Both the position numbers and the translations under genes were made by a program. Shown here piece by piece: positions 1-11,086 of a DNA stretch of 41,097 nt (positions are counted from its first letter, which is position 1; the number at the start of each line of letters is the position of its first letter). The stretch is from Davidsoniella eucalypti. Taxonomy: Eukaryota; Ascomycota; Sordariomycetes; Microascales; Ceratocystidaceae. The stretch lies in assembly GCA_004009845.1 (NCBI GenBank), contig RMBW01000173.1, positions 1 to 41,097 on the forward strand, in the 5' to 3' direction. The notes under the pieces are model-generated. The model ran no database searches, was not told where the DNA came from, and saw only the letters and a list, made by a program, of their open reading frames with translations.

Positions 1-537
1 ACTCCTCCTGTAGCCGGCTCCGAGCAGCTCGTTTGACATGAGCAATGGATGGAGCAAGGTTTGCAGGTGGAGGTAAAGTAGCACCTTCCTTGGCTTTTGA
101 GTTAGACAAGGTATCAATTTTGACCCTCCGGCCTTAGCAGTTGGCAGTTTTACTGAAAATACATAATGTTCGTTAAGGACCAACCAGACCATATAGCACC
201 TTGTCTTTATTTTTGAATATGAAAGCTGTGGAATAAAATTGTCTGGTCCAGGTTCATTTGTAATATGAGTCGTTTTCTCCATGCCAGGCCAGATGTTTAC
301 CGCCAGTTTTGAGCAACAAGTTATATTAATTCCGAAGAAACGAAATAGCCTGATCATGGTCAATGAACGAATATATAAAGTAGCAAGTAGACACCAATAT
401 CAACTTTACTGTCCTTCCATCGCCAGGCTTCTCATCATCCTCTCTTCTCTCATTACTACATCAGCATCATATTCTACATCATTCGTTCTTTAACTTACAC
501 ATTCCGCATTTGGTTTGCTTGATTAGTTTGATTATAT

Positions 538-960
538 TCAACGTCTATCTAAATCACTAAGATCATACGACGCCGGATTGGTTACCGGATAGATATTTGG
601 AGTTCTCCGATAGACAAACTCAACATCGTTCCCTAGCCCCGAAGAACTAGTTGTCCATACCTCCACTAAGAGTAACAAAAACAAATGCAAAAAACAGTGC
701 CTTCCAGGCTTAATGGCTTCAAGAAAAATCAGCGCTGAGCGAGAAAAAGAGTACTTCCCCATGGCGTAGTGGTTATACGCCTGACCAACCTCCCATGAAC
801 TACTGAAGTCCACTCTATGCTTATGGTAATGCGTCTAAGGGTACTCACGAAGTTCTGCAGAAGGTAGATGCCACGTAGTAGCCATACTGTCCTAAAAGGG
901 TTTATGATACAAGGAGCTATGAAATGCTTCGAAGTTTTGAGACAGGTTCCCAACGAGGTG
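538..960 (-). repeat. Dispersed repeat with shared 3' module (copy A)
   Basis: Read on the minus strand, this segment ends near 538 with a motif that resembles TTTAGATAGACGTTGAAT and then an A/T-rich tail. Copies lie at 8402-8700 (minus, partial) and about 29,250-29,745 (plus). The same terminal motif, in slightly different form, ends the unrelated segment at 23,215. The open frames inside end in the same short peptide (YDLSDLDRR) because the module is translated; they show no known domain and I do not treat them as genes. Probably the 3' end of a non-LTR or SINE-like retroelement. Confidence 0.55.
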
Positions 961-1216
961 GATTTTCCAGAAAGGACTAGTAGTTGAAATACAAAGGAAT
1001 AGCATATAACGAAACCATAACAAATGTTGTGTATCTCAGTGGCCTGTCATTGATACGAATCTGTGAGCTACAGAGCAGTAAGGGCGGTCACCACTTTTGT
1101 GCTCACTGGAACCACAGTATTGAATGAGTCTCGTTGGCACCAGTCTGATCTCGTGATCAACTGTAAATGTCCACTAGACGAACGTAAACGATTTTTACAA
1201 TTTTCTTTACTCGATT

Positions 1217-2311
1217 TTGATGGAAACACCCGGATCAAATACCATAAACAACTACTTCCCCCTCAAGTTTCCAATGGAAGGCAAGGCGCCAGAGGCCCCT
1301 TCCCTCCCGGCGCGAGTCGTAGATGCCCTCGGTCAGCTTCGACGCGATCGGGAGGAAGACACGACGACCGCCGCAAAGGTCTACGCGCTTGTCAGACCTC
1401 TCCTTGCCGCAATGCGCGAGAATGTCCGTGAGGGACACTTAACCACTCTGGACTCCTTCGTTCAAAACATTGCCTTTGGGACCCTCGGGTCGCAGGGCAG
1501 TAAACCTAAGCGAGCAGCCCGGCCTGCTCCGGCCCTCCCAGCCAAACCGAACTTCGAGGCAACCCCTCCGGTCTCCAACCCCCCCTCCACTGATCCCAAG
1601 ATCAGCTACCACCCGACCAACCCCAAGAACAGCCCCAAGGCCACTCACCCCCTTCCATCTAAGCTGGAAAAACCCCCTCGTTTCGCCTTCCGGATGAAGG
1701 CAGACCACCAGTTGAGGGATTTAGACTGCGTTATGATGGCTTAGGCCATCAATGACGCCTTCACTGGTCTCAAGGACTGTGTTGCGACGGCGCATTGCGT
1801 GAACCACGGCTTCACAGTGGTGGCTAAGTCGGCCGAGGCAGGTGACTGCCTCCGGACCCACAAGGGCCTTATTGAGAAGAAGTTCCAAGTCTCCTTCCAG
1901 GAGATAACCGTCGACTCTAGTGTACACATCACCGAAAGGCTTTGTGATGCTTCCACAGGTATAGGAGGCCCCGCTACCCTCGAACTGGCGGCTAAAATTG
2001 AGAAAGCGCACACTGGAGTGGCGCCGGTTGAGGTCCGATGGACCAAGAACAACCACAAGAACCTGGGTCTGCAAATGACCTTCTTCTTCCCTGAAGAAGT
2101 GAACAGGTTCCAGGTTGGCCAGAGTTCGTTCTCAAGACGAATTCACCCACAGCCAATCATCCAGCAGAGTATCGCAAGGAGGCCCAGGAGTCTCGAAAGG
2201 TTGCTTCCGCCATCTCGGCGGGTCGAGCAACCGACTCTAGCTCACCAGAAGCCCCTACTGCCAATGCGAGTTCCTCGAACCCTTTCGCTCCCCTCACCGA
2301 GATGGAGATAG
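1217..2311 (+). pseudogene. LINE ORF1 (gag-like), decayed
   Basis: This is the first ORF of a Tad1/I-like non-LTR retrotransposon, lying directly upstream of an endonuclease ORF. The frame opens near 1217, runs through a Pro/Ala-rich stretch, meets a single TAG stop at 1742-1744, then continues in the same frame as plausible coding sequence to about 2110. There the sensible frame shifts: another frame gives a Ser/Ala-rich tail containing NPFAPLTEMEIDSDE, ending near 2330. I see no CCHC knuckle, so the assignment rests on position and composition. In an active element this protein would coat the RNA. Two lesions make it non-functional. Confidence 0.65.
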
Positions 2312-2317
2312 ATAGCG

Positions 2318-3545
2318 ATGAAGTACCGTTTCATGAATAGACGACCTTCAAACTATCACCGAGCGGTTACGCCCCTCCTACGTGTGCTTCAGGCAAATGT
2401 GGGACGAGCGAATAGTGACCACAATCAGTTGTTGCAGGTGGCCTTCACAGGCCGCTTTGATGTAGTTCTTGTCCAGGGCTCATACCTTAGAGGTAGCAAG
2501 CGATCTTCCGCTAACCACTGAGAGTTCGACAAGTTTTCCCCTACCCATGACTGGTCACAGTCAAGGCCCCGTGTACTGACGTACGTCCGGAAGGCTTCCG
2601 CCCTCCGAGGTCCTCTCCCTCACCCTTCACTGTTACCCCGAGATAGAGATAGTCAACATGTATTGAGCTCCTGACAGTAGGATGCCTGACAGCCTTAATC
2701 CCTTATTCAACATGATGTTAAAGCTAACACGATCTTCGCTGGCGATTTCAACTTGCACCATGAATTTTGGGAACCCAACGTCTCCCGCTCCTTTGGAGCA
2801 GACCAACTGGTGCAGTGGATGGAATCAAATAACCTTCGACTGGCTAGCCCTATCGGCAGCCCACACACAACAGAGGCCATGTGCTTGACCTCGTCCTGAC
2901 AAACATCCCAGGAGCTACCTCGGATCCTGCCGGATGCTCACTCGTCTTCAGACCATGAGTCTATAGGCACCTTTATCCAACCAGGGCAATAACAGCAGCC
3001 CCCTTTAACCAGACTCAGGGTGAAACCTGGAGACGGTGCACTGTTGGAATCAGCCCTCACGCCCCTCTGGACGGGGTCGACGCCCAAGGGTTAGACAATG
3101 CCGTTGCCAACGGCATTGAAGCGATTTCGGCTACTCTCTGAGCCATCTGCCCTGTGGTACACACCAGTGCACCACATAAGGACTTTTGGAATGCAGACTG
3201 CCAAAATGCCAGACTTGATGTCCTTGCTGCCAAGAAACAAGGTGATAGAGAAGAAATGCTGAGTGTGAAGCTCGCCCTAAGGCGAACCATACGCAAGGCC
3301 AAGAGGGCCTTCGTTCAGCAACGGATAGACTCCACCCAAGACTTACCAGGAGTCCACAAGCTGGTAGGGTGGAGAAAACTTGAGAGTCGCTTTGGGCCAC
3401 CTCCCCTCCTGTGGGAAGGTGAGACTCACTGCCCCGGAGGAACGCACGGAAGTTTTTCGCCGGACCAAGCTAGCCCGGCCTTCGAACAAGACAGACACTC
3501 CCCTGGGCCGAACCAGATTTTCAGGCCTCAGACTACTCGAGGAGT
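2318..3545 (+). pseudogene. LINE ORF2 N-terminal part (endonuclease), truncated
   Basis: The start gives LLRVLQANVGRANSDHNQLL and then DVVLVQ, the opening strands of an APE-type LINE endonuclease. After frame changes, the segment near 2730-2900 encodes AGDFNLHHEFWEPN (the GDFN metal site) followed by a stretch matching the GHVLDLVLTN strand, and a basic linker follows at 3154-3400 (KDFWNADCQNARLD and a Lys/Arg-rich helix). The copy stops near 3510, before any reverse-transcriptase motif, where the sequence switches abruptly to the duplicated flank also seen at 8830 and 28,720. It has several stops and frameshifts and is not functional. The RT half of a related element is at 23,478. Confidence 0.75.
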
Positions 3546-4106
3546 GTAGTCGGCTCTATTTCCTGCTTTCTTCTTATCCTATAGGGATAGTTGGTTTAGT
3601 TGACGCTAATAGTGCCTAGAAGCTTAATACTTAAGGGTACCTAGACCAAGTAGTGTTTCCATAATTATTAATATCCAAGATCAGAATATTTGTCTTTTGC
3701 TACAAACAAAACAAAACATTATAAAATGCGTTGTTGAGTAGGCAATTGTAAAGGTGTACCACACTCTAAGCCTGCTATGTCAAAACTAAAAATTTAGAGA
3801 CAGGCACCAAAACAAGAACTACCACAAAGAAAAAAGTTGGAACTTAGTGTAGTAAATATAAATGCTAAAAGAAGGAATTATAAAGGAAAAATGCCAAAAG
3901 TGGTACCATAGAGAAACTATAGATCAAAATGCAAGACTATGAAGTAGCCCAGGGGGCTTTATGCCATGAGTAAATGAGTTGTGCGGTGAAAAAATGCAGT
4001 CGCGGTCATACTTTTTCCCTGAACTAGTGCGAATCGTGATATTGTCTTCCTTGCCTAAGGGTTGACCCAGTAAAGATACTTCACGTAGAGCTACTCAATA
4101 TGATTT

Positions 4107-4825
4107 TTACAATAAACTAGCAAGGTAGAGGTAGTAGGTCCAGCAATTGACCTCCCAGTTTAAAACGTCATCGGCACGGCGGATCCAATCCTCAGTGCCC
4201 TCTTTCAAGATACTGCTGATGGATTCCTTATAGGTTCTACCACCCCAGACAAGGCTATCAAGACTGTTAGTATATGCTGATAGAAACAGATGTAGAGAAA
4301 TTGTTAGGGAACTTACTGCTGTTCCCGGATGTTAATGTATGAATTGATATGACTGACCCAGGCGCCGCGGGGATAACGGACATGCCATATCTTGCCTGTG
4401 AATAGATTCTCTGATTCATGGATCTTTCCGATAACCAGTCCGACATGTTGGCAACCTGTTTTTCCTATGACAAACAGAGCAAGTTCATCGTAGGATCCCG
4501 GGCTCTTAGTGGGATGAGCGCACATCATGAAGTAGTATGTACCGCCATGCTCAAGTTCGTCAGAGGTGGTTTGATCAGCTGCTTTGTATGCCTTAGATTC
4601 TTCCGACTCCCGAGAAACCAGACTGGCCTCAGTATTGGTCCCATCAGACTCGCTGTCTTGCTTGGCAATGAAGATTTTAAGATCATCAAGAGGAATCGTG
4701 AATTCTCTGGCTACCACCTCACTGTTAGGATCATTGAAGCTTTCAAGGTCTATGTTGGTAGACTCAGTCGGGACAGCAGCGCTGGAGGCGAGAGCACCAA
4801 GAACAAGAAGGCCAAAGAACTTCAT
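4107..4825 (-). CDS. Small secreted protein, paralogue A (two exons)
   Basis: Join 4825-4317 and 4254-4107 on the minus strand, 218 aa. The 62-nt intron (4316-4255) has a GTAAGT donor, a TACTAAC branch site and a TAG end. Residues 1-17 form a signal peptide (hydrophobic core FFGLLVLGALASS). An acidic, Ser-rich stretch (about 18-85) follows, then a C-terminal domain with conserved Cys102, Cys125 and a penultimate-region Cys, plus the motifs TGCQHVG, WHVRYP and LVWGG. The TGCQHVG-WHV spacing faintly recalls a cysteine-peptidase or amidase fold, but this is a guess. I do not recognise the family. Two paralogues are at 9529-10250 and 27307-28031. The C-terminal half is far more divergent between copies than the intron or flanks. 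Confidence 0.88.
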
Positions 4826-5308
4826 GATGATTGAAGTAGAAGAATGATAAGAATGGAGAGGGGGTAGTTGTTGGAATGTGTTAAAGAGTGACTGAGATGG
4901 GAGGAGAGATAGGTAGTGCCATGGTGAAGTGAAGATTCCAATTCAATGACAGAATTCTCGGGATATCATGATTCATATAGTTTTTTTCTTTGCTGTGTAG
5001 TTCTGGTCATCCCTTAGAAGTCATTAGTAGACATTTTTGTCAATGATAAAGTTATACAAGTTCAAGGCTAAGATTTCGGCCTTTCCTAGATGGTCAATGC
5101 TTTTATTGGACAAATAAAAAGCCTAAGGCAATTAATTTTTTGGTAGACATAGAAAAATATTACAGCAATACTACAAAGTCACGCTCATATTATGATCAGA
5201 GCTTAAGCCTCGTTGAACCCGAAGGAAATGGGGAGAGGAGCACATGGCAAAGAATTATAAATACTCGCATGACTTTGTACATATTTCTTAGGTAAAGCAA
5301 GTCAAATG

Positions 5309-5457
5309 TGTTGTGGAGAAAATATGTAAAGGGTGATTTATTAATAGGGGTCTATGAAGGAAATGTTATGGAGGTGTTATTATATAGAGTCGAGGTAAGT
5401 CACGTGATGTAGTGTATGCGTAGTCACGTGATGTGCAAGGCTAGTACACCTACAACA
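5309..5457. mobile_element. Solo LTR, 149 bp, with 5-bp target duplication
   Basis: The segment starts TGTTGTGGAG and ends CTACAACA (TG...CA with a 6-bp terminal inverted repeat). It is flanked on both sides by AAATG (5304-5308 and 5458-5462). Blocks B and C have an uninterrupted site here (CAAGTGATTTAG in B, its complement in C), so this is a clean insertion. The size, termini and 5-bp duplication fit a solo LTR left by recombination of a small LTR or TRIM-like retrotransposon. Inside, GTCACGTGATGT occurs twice (about 5399-5410 and 5423-5434). Confidence 0.8.
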
Positions 5458-5526
5458 AAATGATTTAGTTCTAGTCGGCTTTTATTGATACCATAAACTG
5501 TACATGTACTTACAACTATATTACTA

Positions 5527-6590
5527 ACGTATTTCACCACTTTGCGGGCCGCACCCTGGCCACTTTTCCAGACTACCTAACTTGCAACCCTCATAACTCC
5601 ACGAAAAAGTGGTCAAATCAGTTACTTCTACTCGGAATCCGATGAACTGCTTGCATCTATCTCCCCTGGGCAGGTCATTGCACTGTGGCCGGCCTTCCGA
5701 CAGATGCCACAGTGCCGCGTGCACGTTTTGCGCCGCTTCGGCGACCCCTCCCCCGCACCTTTGTCTCGTCCTTCCTGCTCAACAACGCCCTGTTCCACCA
5801 AAAGCTGGCTGGCTTCCTCACCGGTAAGAGGTCCCGAATCCTGTAATTGGGTTGTTAGCCTCTCGAAGTGCCTTGACCTCACTGGCCAAAAGTGTAAGCT
5901 GGTGGTTAACAGCTACCGTAGCCTTGGCCAATTGGTCAACAGAGGCTAAAATCAGTGTTGGAGAGCTTCCTTGGTGCCTGGTCACTCGATCCTTGATGAG
6001 AGTCGGTTGTGAAATGGCCTCCAAAGCCCGTCTCGTCGAAGTTGTAGAAATCGCAGTCCTAGATAGCGTACTTCGCACGCATGTTGGTGACCAAACGGAA
6101 CCACGTGTCCAACACATGGGGATCTTCTTGCAAGGCGAGAGAAACGCGTACGGAGCTCTGGTTGTCGTGCAACAAAGCGGTCGGTTCCGGCGAGTTGAAG
6201 GCCGCGTATCTCCAGCAAACGATTGGCCATATCTTTCACGTCAACCCGCCGGGGGGAAACCCTCTTGCATCTAGCTGGAAGATATATTGAACAATCGACT
6301 CCTCTTCATTCGGGGTCAAAATTGGCAAGCTGTGGGTCCTATCGGCATAAAAGGCTCTTCCAGATATTCTGTACTGGAGCGTCGTTCGTGGGACATTGAA
6401 TAGCTTTACGAGCTTTCAAATACTCAATCGCGGTGTCATTCGATTTGCCTCAATTGCAAGAATGATTTAAGACTTGAGGATAAAGTTTGGCATCGTATGT
6501 GCTTAAGTAAACTCGCCTTGAAGTTGGAGTGGTGGTGGTGGGGAAAAGTGGCCCGGGAAGTGGTGCGGCCCGCGAAGTGGTGAAATACGT
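5527..6590 (-). mobile_element. Pogo/Fot-like DNA transposon, 1064 bp, decayed
   Basis: The ends form inverted repeats: ACGTATTTCACCACTT at 5527 and its complement at the right end, with similarity running about 29 bp at one mismatch and resuming after a 6-nt gap. Block C reads TTACTACATATATT at the empty site. Here the insert is flanked by TA on the left and CA on the right, consistent with a TA target duplication that has mutated once. The interior is transposase remnant. The insert is missing from blocks B and C, so it arrived after the duplication or was lost from them. Confidence 0.85.
5628..6500 (-). pseudogene. Pogo/Fot-family transposase remnant
   Basis: Minus-strand pieces follow the family order. 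A psq-type helix-turn-helix (KLFNVPRTTLQYRISGRAF) lies near 6400. A CENP-B-type segment follows (LTPNEEESIVQYIFQLDARG, then QPELRTRFSR). Next come DTWFRLVTNMRAKYAI and YNFDETGF near 6050, where the first catalytic Asp of the DDE triad sits. From there the sequence jumps to the C-terminal region with the Cys/His knuckle CGICRKAGHSAMTC near 5690. The rest of the DDE core is deleted, and stops and frameshifts interrupt what remains, so no active enzyme can be made. Confidence 0.82.
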
Positions 6591-6875
6591 CACATATATT
6601 GCTGTTACTCTATATATCAGGGCCAGTGTGTGTCCGAGTATCTCGCAGTCATGTCAAAAGTCAAAGCATGCTTTATTCGATATTGACTCTACCAATGTTT
6701 AAGCTACTGTAAGTCGGCAGATCCTATTATTGCCAACATAGACTCTCTCTAAAGAATATCCCCCAAGTTAATGTTAGCCTAGAGACCGCACAATCACTAT
6801 AAGTCAAAGCAAGAGACAAAAAGACAACAAGGTTCAATTGCCCAATGCTCTAGACATTTGATTTGATTCTATTTA

Positions 6876-7236
6876 AAGCTTCCCCCTCTTGTTAGATAAA
6901 ATATCACTCTTTGCTGGAAGAATATCCGCTTTGTCAAAGTCGATTACAGTGATCACTCCATTAGCCCCTTGCAGTACATTGGGCCATCGGACATCGCCAT
7001 GCACCACCCCTAGGTTATGCATCTTTCTTTTCCAGAGTAGAGGTGACTGTGCTGATGATGTCTGCTCTAGACTTCTCCGTGCCCGAGTTTGGTTTTACTT
7101 CTGTACTACCATAAGATAATAACATAAAGTAGATGATTAGTACATCAAACCAGTAATAGTATGTCTGACCCAGTGCCTTGAGATCAACAGAGCCAAGACA
7201 GACTGCAACTCCATGACCTTGTAGTGGCTGTAGCCA
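6876..7236 (-). pseudogene. Kinase-like gene, 3' fragment (block A)
   Basis: This is a close match to the C-terminal coding part of the 729-aa ORF at 12080-14269. Read on the minus strand it contains VVHGDVRWPN and VIDFDKAD, the catalytic and metal-binding loops of a kinase-like fold. It retains the Asp that is His in the full-length gene. A 4-nt insertion before the catalytic loop (GAAAAGAAAGATG, where the long gene has GAAAAGATG) shifts the frame; the same insertion occurs in the block C copy. Upstream, the match is cut by the LINE 3' tail at about 7237. Confidence 0.85.
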
Positions 7237-7965
7237 ATTTATTTATTTATTATTTATTTATTTTATTTATCATTTTACGTCTTTATGTGGATCACGCGGA
7301 TCCGACCCTAGTGGATCGTTAGACGTCGAGAGACCCTAATGGCCCTGGAAGAAACCCTCCTGATAGAGAGAAAATTACACAAGAAAGAACAGAAAGCAGG
7401 AATACAGAAGGACAGAGATATTCGATGACAAGGTCGAAGGGGGTAGGAGCAGCGCTAAACTGGCCAAACTCTTCCCCCCTTTGTCCTCCTAATGGTTAGG
7501 GGCATATATCTACAAAGAAGTTTGTTTTCATGATGAATTTGCAGAAATCAATGACCCCTTGTTGTGTGGATAGGGTATTGTCTATGGTGATGTGAAACGG
7601 TCTTCGTGTGAAAACCTTTGAGACATGTTTGCTCTTTCAGCAGAAGAAGAAGTGTAGTGGGTCCTTCTTTTTCCCACAAGAATATGAATATGTAAAGTTT
7701 GCATGGTGTAGGCGAAGGTGGTAGTCCACAAAGTCTCCGTGATGTGATCCGGCGGCCAGCAGCCGGCCCAGTGTCTTCCTTGGGAGAGACAGTCCAAAGG
7801 GGTCCTGAGGCTTGCAGAAAGTCCCAGGTCCTTGTAAGTTGTCGGGCAGAGGATGTTCACCAGTCGGCGTACTCCTCCTGTAGCCGGCTCCGAGCAGCTC
7901 GTTTGACATGAGCAATGGATGGAGCAAGGTTTGCAGGTGGAGGTAAAGTAGCACCTTCCTTGGCT
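7237..7965 (-). mobile_element. LINE 3' end with A/T tail (block A/B junction)
   Basis: On the minus strand this matches 25,385-26,107: the C-terminal coding part with the Cys/His knuckle, the 3' untranslated region ending in AAAGACGTAAAATGATAAAT, and a TAAA/AATA-type tail at 7237-7265. The element abuts the kinase fragment exactly as at 26,107. It crosses the boundary between tandem blocks A and B, and its inner part (7869-7965) is also found at 1-97. Confidence 0.85.
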
Positions 7966-10900
7966 TTTGAGTTAGACAAGGTATCAATTTTGACCCCCCA
8001 GCCTTAGCAGTTGGCAGTTTTACTGAAAATACATAATGTACGTTAAGGTCCAACCAGATCTTGTAGCACATACATCCCTTGTCTTTATTTTTGAATATGG
8101 AAGCTGTGGAATAAAGTGTCCAGGTTCATTTGTAATATGAGTCGTTTTCTCCATGCCAGGCTAGATGTTTACCGCCAGTTTTGAGCAACAAGTTATATTA
8201 ATCCCGAAGAAATACAATAGCCTGATCATAGCCAATGAACAGAGTAGCAAGTAGACACCAATATCAACTTTACTGTCCTTCCATCGCCAGGCTTCTCATC
8301 ATCCTCTCTTCTCTCATTACTACATCAGCATCATATTCTACATCATTCGTTCTTTAACTTACACATTCCGCATTTGGTTTGCTTGATTAGTTTGATTATA
8401 TTCAACGTCTATCTAAATCACTAAGATCATACGACGCCGGATTGGTTACCGGATAGATATTTGGAGTTCTCCGATAGACAAACTCAACATCGTCCCCTAG
8501 CCCCGAAGAACTAGTGGTCCATACCTCCACTAAAAGCAACAAAAAACAAATGCAAAAAACAGTGCCTTCCAGGCTTAACAGCTTCAAGAAAAACCAGCTC
8601 TGATCAAGAAAAAGAGTACGTCCCCTTGGCGTAGTGGTTATACACCTGACCAACCTCGCATGAACTACTGAAGTCCACCCTATGCTTATGGTAGTGCTTT
8701 TAGTGGCCGCCACTCCGCACTCCGAGATCATTTCTGTTGTGATCTCAGTGTTGTCCTCCTCCTTCTCGTTGATGAAGCGGACCGTAGGCCCTACTATGTA
8801 GGCATCACGGACGCTCTCTCAATGGTGGTGCTGGGGCCGAACCAGCTTTTCAGGGCCTCAGACTACTCGAGGAGTGCAGTCGGCTCTATTTCCTACTTTC
8901 TTCTTATCCTACAGATTTGTATTTTCTTGTATAGTTGTCCTAATGTGTATCTTTGATCTGTACATTGGACATTACTGGCCTATATATCAAGAAAGTAGAG
9001 GGATAGTTGGATTAGTTGACTCTAATGATGCCCAGAAGCTTAATACTTAAGGGTACCCAGACTAAATAGTGTTTCCATAATTATTAATATTCAAGATCAG
9101 ACAGAATATTTGTCTTTTGCTACAAACAAAACAAAACATTATAAAATGCGTTGCTGAGTAGGCAATTGTAAAGGTGTACCACACTCTAAGCCTGCTATGT
9201 CAAAACTTAAAATTTAGAGACAGGCACCAAAACAAGAACTACCACAAAGAAAAAAGTTGGAACTTAGTGTAGTAAATATAAATGCTAAAAGAAGGAATTA
9301 TAAAGGAAAAATGCCAAAAGTGGTACCATAGAGAAAATAGAGATCAAAATGCAAGACTATGAAGTAGCCCAGGGGGCTTTATGCCATGAATAAATGAGTT
9401 GTGTGGTAAAAAAAATGCAGTCTCGGGTTATGCTTTTTCCCTGGACTAGTGCGAATCGTGATATTGTCTTCCTTGCCTAAAGGTTGACCCAGTAAAGATA
9501 CTTCACGTAAAGCTACTCAATATGATTTTTACAATAAACTAGCAAGGTAGAGGTAGTAGGTCCAGCAGTTGTACTCATAGTCCATAACGCTATTGGCACC
9601 ATCGATCCAATCCTTAGTGCCCTGTTCGAAGATACTGCTGACGGTATCCTTATAGGTTCTACCACCCCAGATAAGGCTATCAAGACTGTTAGTATATGCT
9701 GATAGAGACGGATGTAGAGAAATTGTTGTTAGGGAACTTACCGCTGTCCCTCGAAGACCCTGAATCGACTGGCATGACTGATCCAGGTGGTGTCGGGATG
9801 ACGGACATGCCAGTAAGCGCCTATGAATGCATCGTCTGATTCATGGACCATTCCGACAACCATTCCGATATGTTGGCAACCTGTTTTTCCTATGACATAC
9901 TGAACAGTTGGACCGTAGTCCTCTGTGTTCCAAACGGGATCAATGCACAGCATGAAGTAGTACGAACCGCCATGCACAAGTTGGTAAAAGGTGGCACTGT
10001 CAACTGCTTTGTATGCCTTAGATTCTTCCGACTCCCGAGAAACCAGACTGGTCTCAGTATTGGTCCCATCAGACTCGATGTCTTGCTTGGCAATAAAGAT
10101 TTTAAGATCATCAAGAGGAATCGTGAATTCTCTGGCTACCACCTCACTGTTAGGATCATTGAAGCTATCAAGGTCGATGTTGGTAGGCTCAGCCGGGATA
10201 GCAGCGCTGGAGGCGAGAGCACCAAGAACAAGAAGGCCAAAGAACTTCATGATTGAAGTAGAAGAATAATAAGAATGGTGAGGGGGTAGTTGTTGGAATG
10301 TGTTAAAGAGTGACTGAGATGGGAGGAGAAATAGGTAGTGCCATGGTGAAGAGAAGATTCCAATTCAATGACAGATGTGTCGGGATATCATGATTCATAT
10401 AGTTCTTTTCTTTGCTGTGTAGTCCTGGTCATCCCTTAGAAGTCATTAGTAGACATTTTTGTCAATGATAAAGTTACACAAGTTCAAGGCTAAGATTTCC
10501 TTTTTCGGCCTTTCCTAGATGGTCAATACTTTTATTGGTCAAATAAAAAGCTTAGGGCAATTAATTCTTTGGTAGAAAAATATTACAGCAATACTACAAA
10601 ATCACGCTCATATTATGATCAAAGCTTAAGCCTCTTTGAACCAGAAGGAAAGGGGGAGGGGAGCACATGGCAAAGAATTATAAATACTCGCATGACTTTG
10701 TACATATTTCTTAGGTAAAGCAAGTCAAGTGATTTAGTTCTAGTCGGCTTTCATTGATACCATAAACTGTACATGTACTTACAACTATATTACTACATCT
10801 TGCTGTTACTCTATATATGAGGGCCAGTGTGTGTCCGAGTATCTCGCAGTCATGCCAAAAGTAAAATCATGCTTTATTCGATATTGACTCTACCAATGTT

Positions 10901-11073
10901 TAAGCTACTGCAAGTCGGCAGATCCCATTATTGCCAACATAGACTCTCTCTAAAGAATATCCCCCAAGTTAATGTTAGCCTAGCACTATAAGTCAAAGCA
11001 AGAGACAAAAAGACAGGAAGGTTCATTGCCCAATGCTCTAGACATTTGATTCTATTTGATTATTCTATTTAAC
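7869..11073. repeat. Segmental duplication block B
   Basis: This is the second tandem copy of the unit. It matches block A from 1 onward, then jumps near 8697 (after GGTAGTGC) to sequence matching block C near 28,862, so the segment with the LINE 5' half is missing. It continues collinear with A through the second secreted-protein gene to 11,073 (CTATTTAA), exactly where block A passes into its kinase fragment. The empty sites for the solo LTR (about 10,730) and the Fot-like element (about 10,795) are visible. Confidence 0.85.
9529..10250 (-). CDS. Small secreted protein, paralogue B (two exons)
   Basis: Join 10250-9742 and 9676-9529 on the minus strand, 218 aa. The 65-nt intron differs from that of paralogue C at about two positions. 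It has the same signal peptide, acidic N-terminal region, TGCQHIG and LIWGG motifs and terminal YLASLL as paralogue A. Residues from about 86 to 170 and the second exon differ strongly from A and C, while stops and splice sites are kept in all three. An intact frame in every copy, together with this pattern, suggests function under selection rather than decay. Family not recognised. Confidence 0.88.
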
Positions 11074-11086
11074 GTCTCCATAAAAA

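Larger units (their letters stand above)
1..7868. repeat. Segmental duplication block A
   Basis: The sequence at 1 recurs almost unchanged at 7,869, so 1-7,868 is one full tandem unit and block B is the next. In order it holds a LINE 3'-end piece (1-97), a repeat ending in a shared 3' module (538-960), a LINE 5' half (1217-3510), a secreted-protein gene with long conserved flanks (3550-5300), a solo LTR, a Fot-like transposon, a kinase-gene 3' fragment and a second LINE 3' end. The same order appears inverted in block C. Relative to B and C, block A lacks about 88 bp near 3573 (between the bases matching 8912 and 9000) and has gained the LTR and the transposon. Confidence 0.85.

Noticed and set aside
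281..493. 70-codon frame repeated at 29,787-29,999.
   Set aside because: Conserved only because the block is duplicated; the copy in B is disrupted and composition is not protein-like.
770..820. tRNA A-box-like sequence TGGCGTAGTGG in the repeat (also near 8638 and, reversed, 29,500).
   Set aside because: No acceptable B-box or cloverleaf follows, and it points the opposite way to the repeat's 3' module.
4418..4834. Plus-strand frame of 138 codons, repeated at 9843 and inverted at 27,298.
   Set aside because: Antisense to the first exon of the secreted-protein genes. It is open in all three copies, but its similarity is explained by the sense gene.
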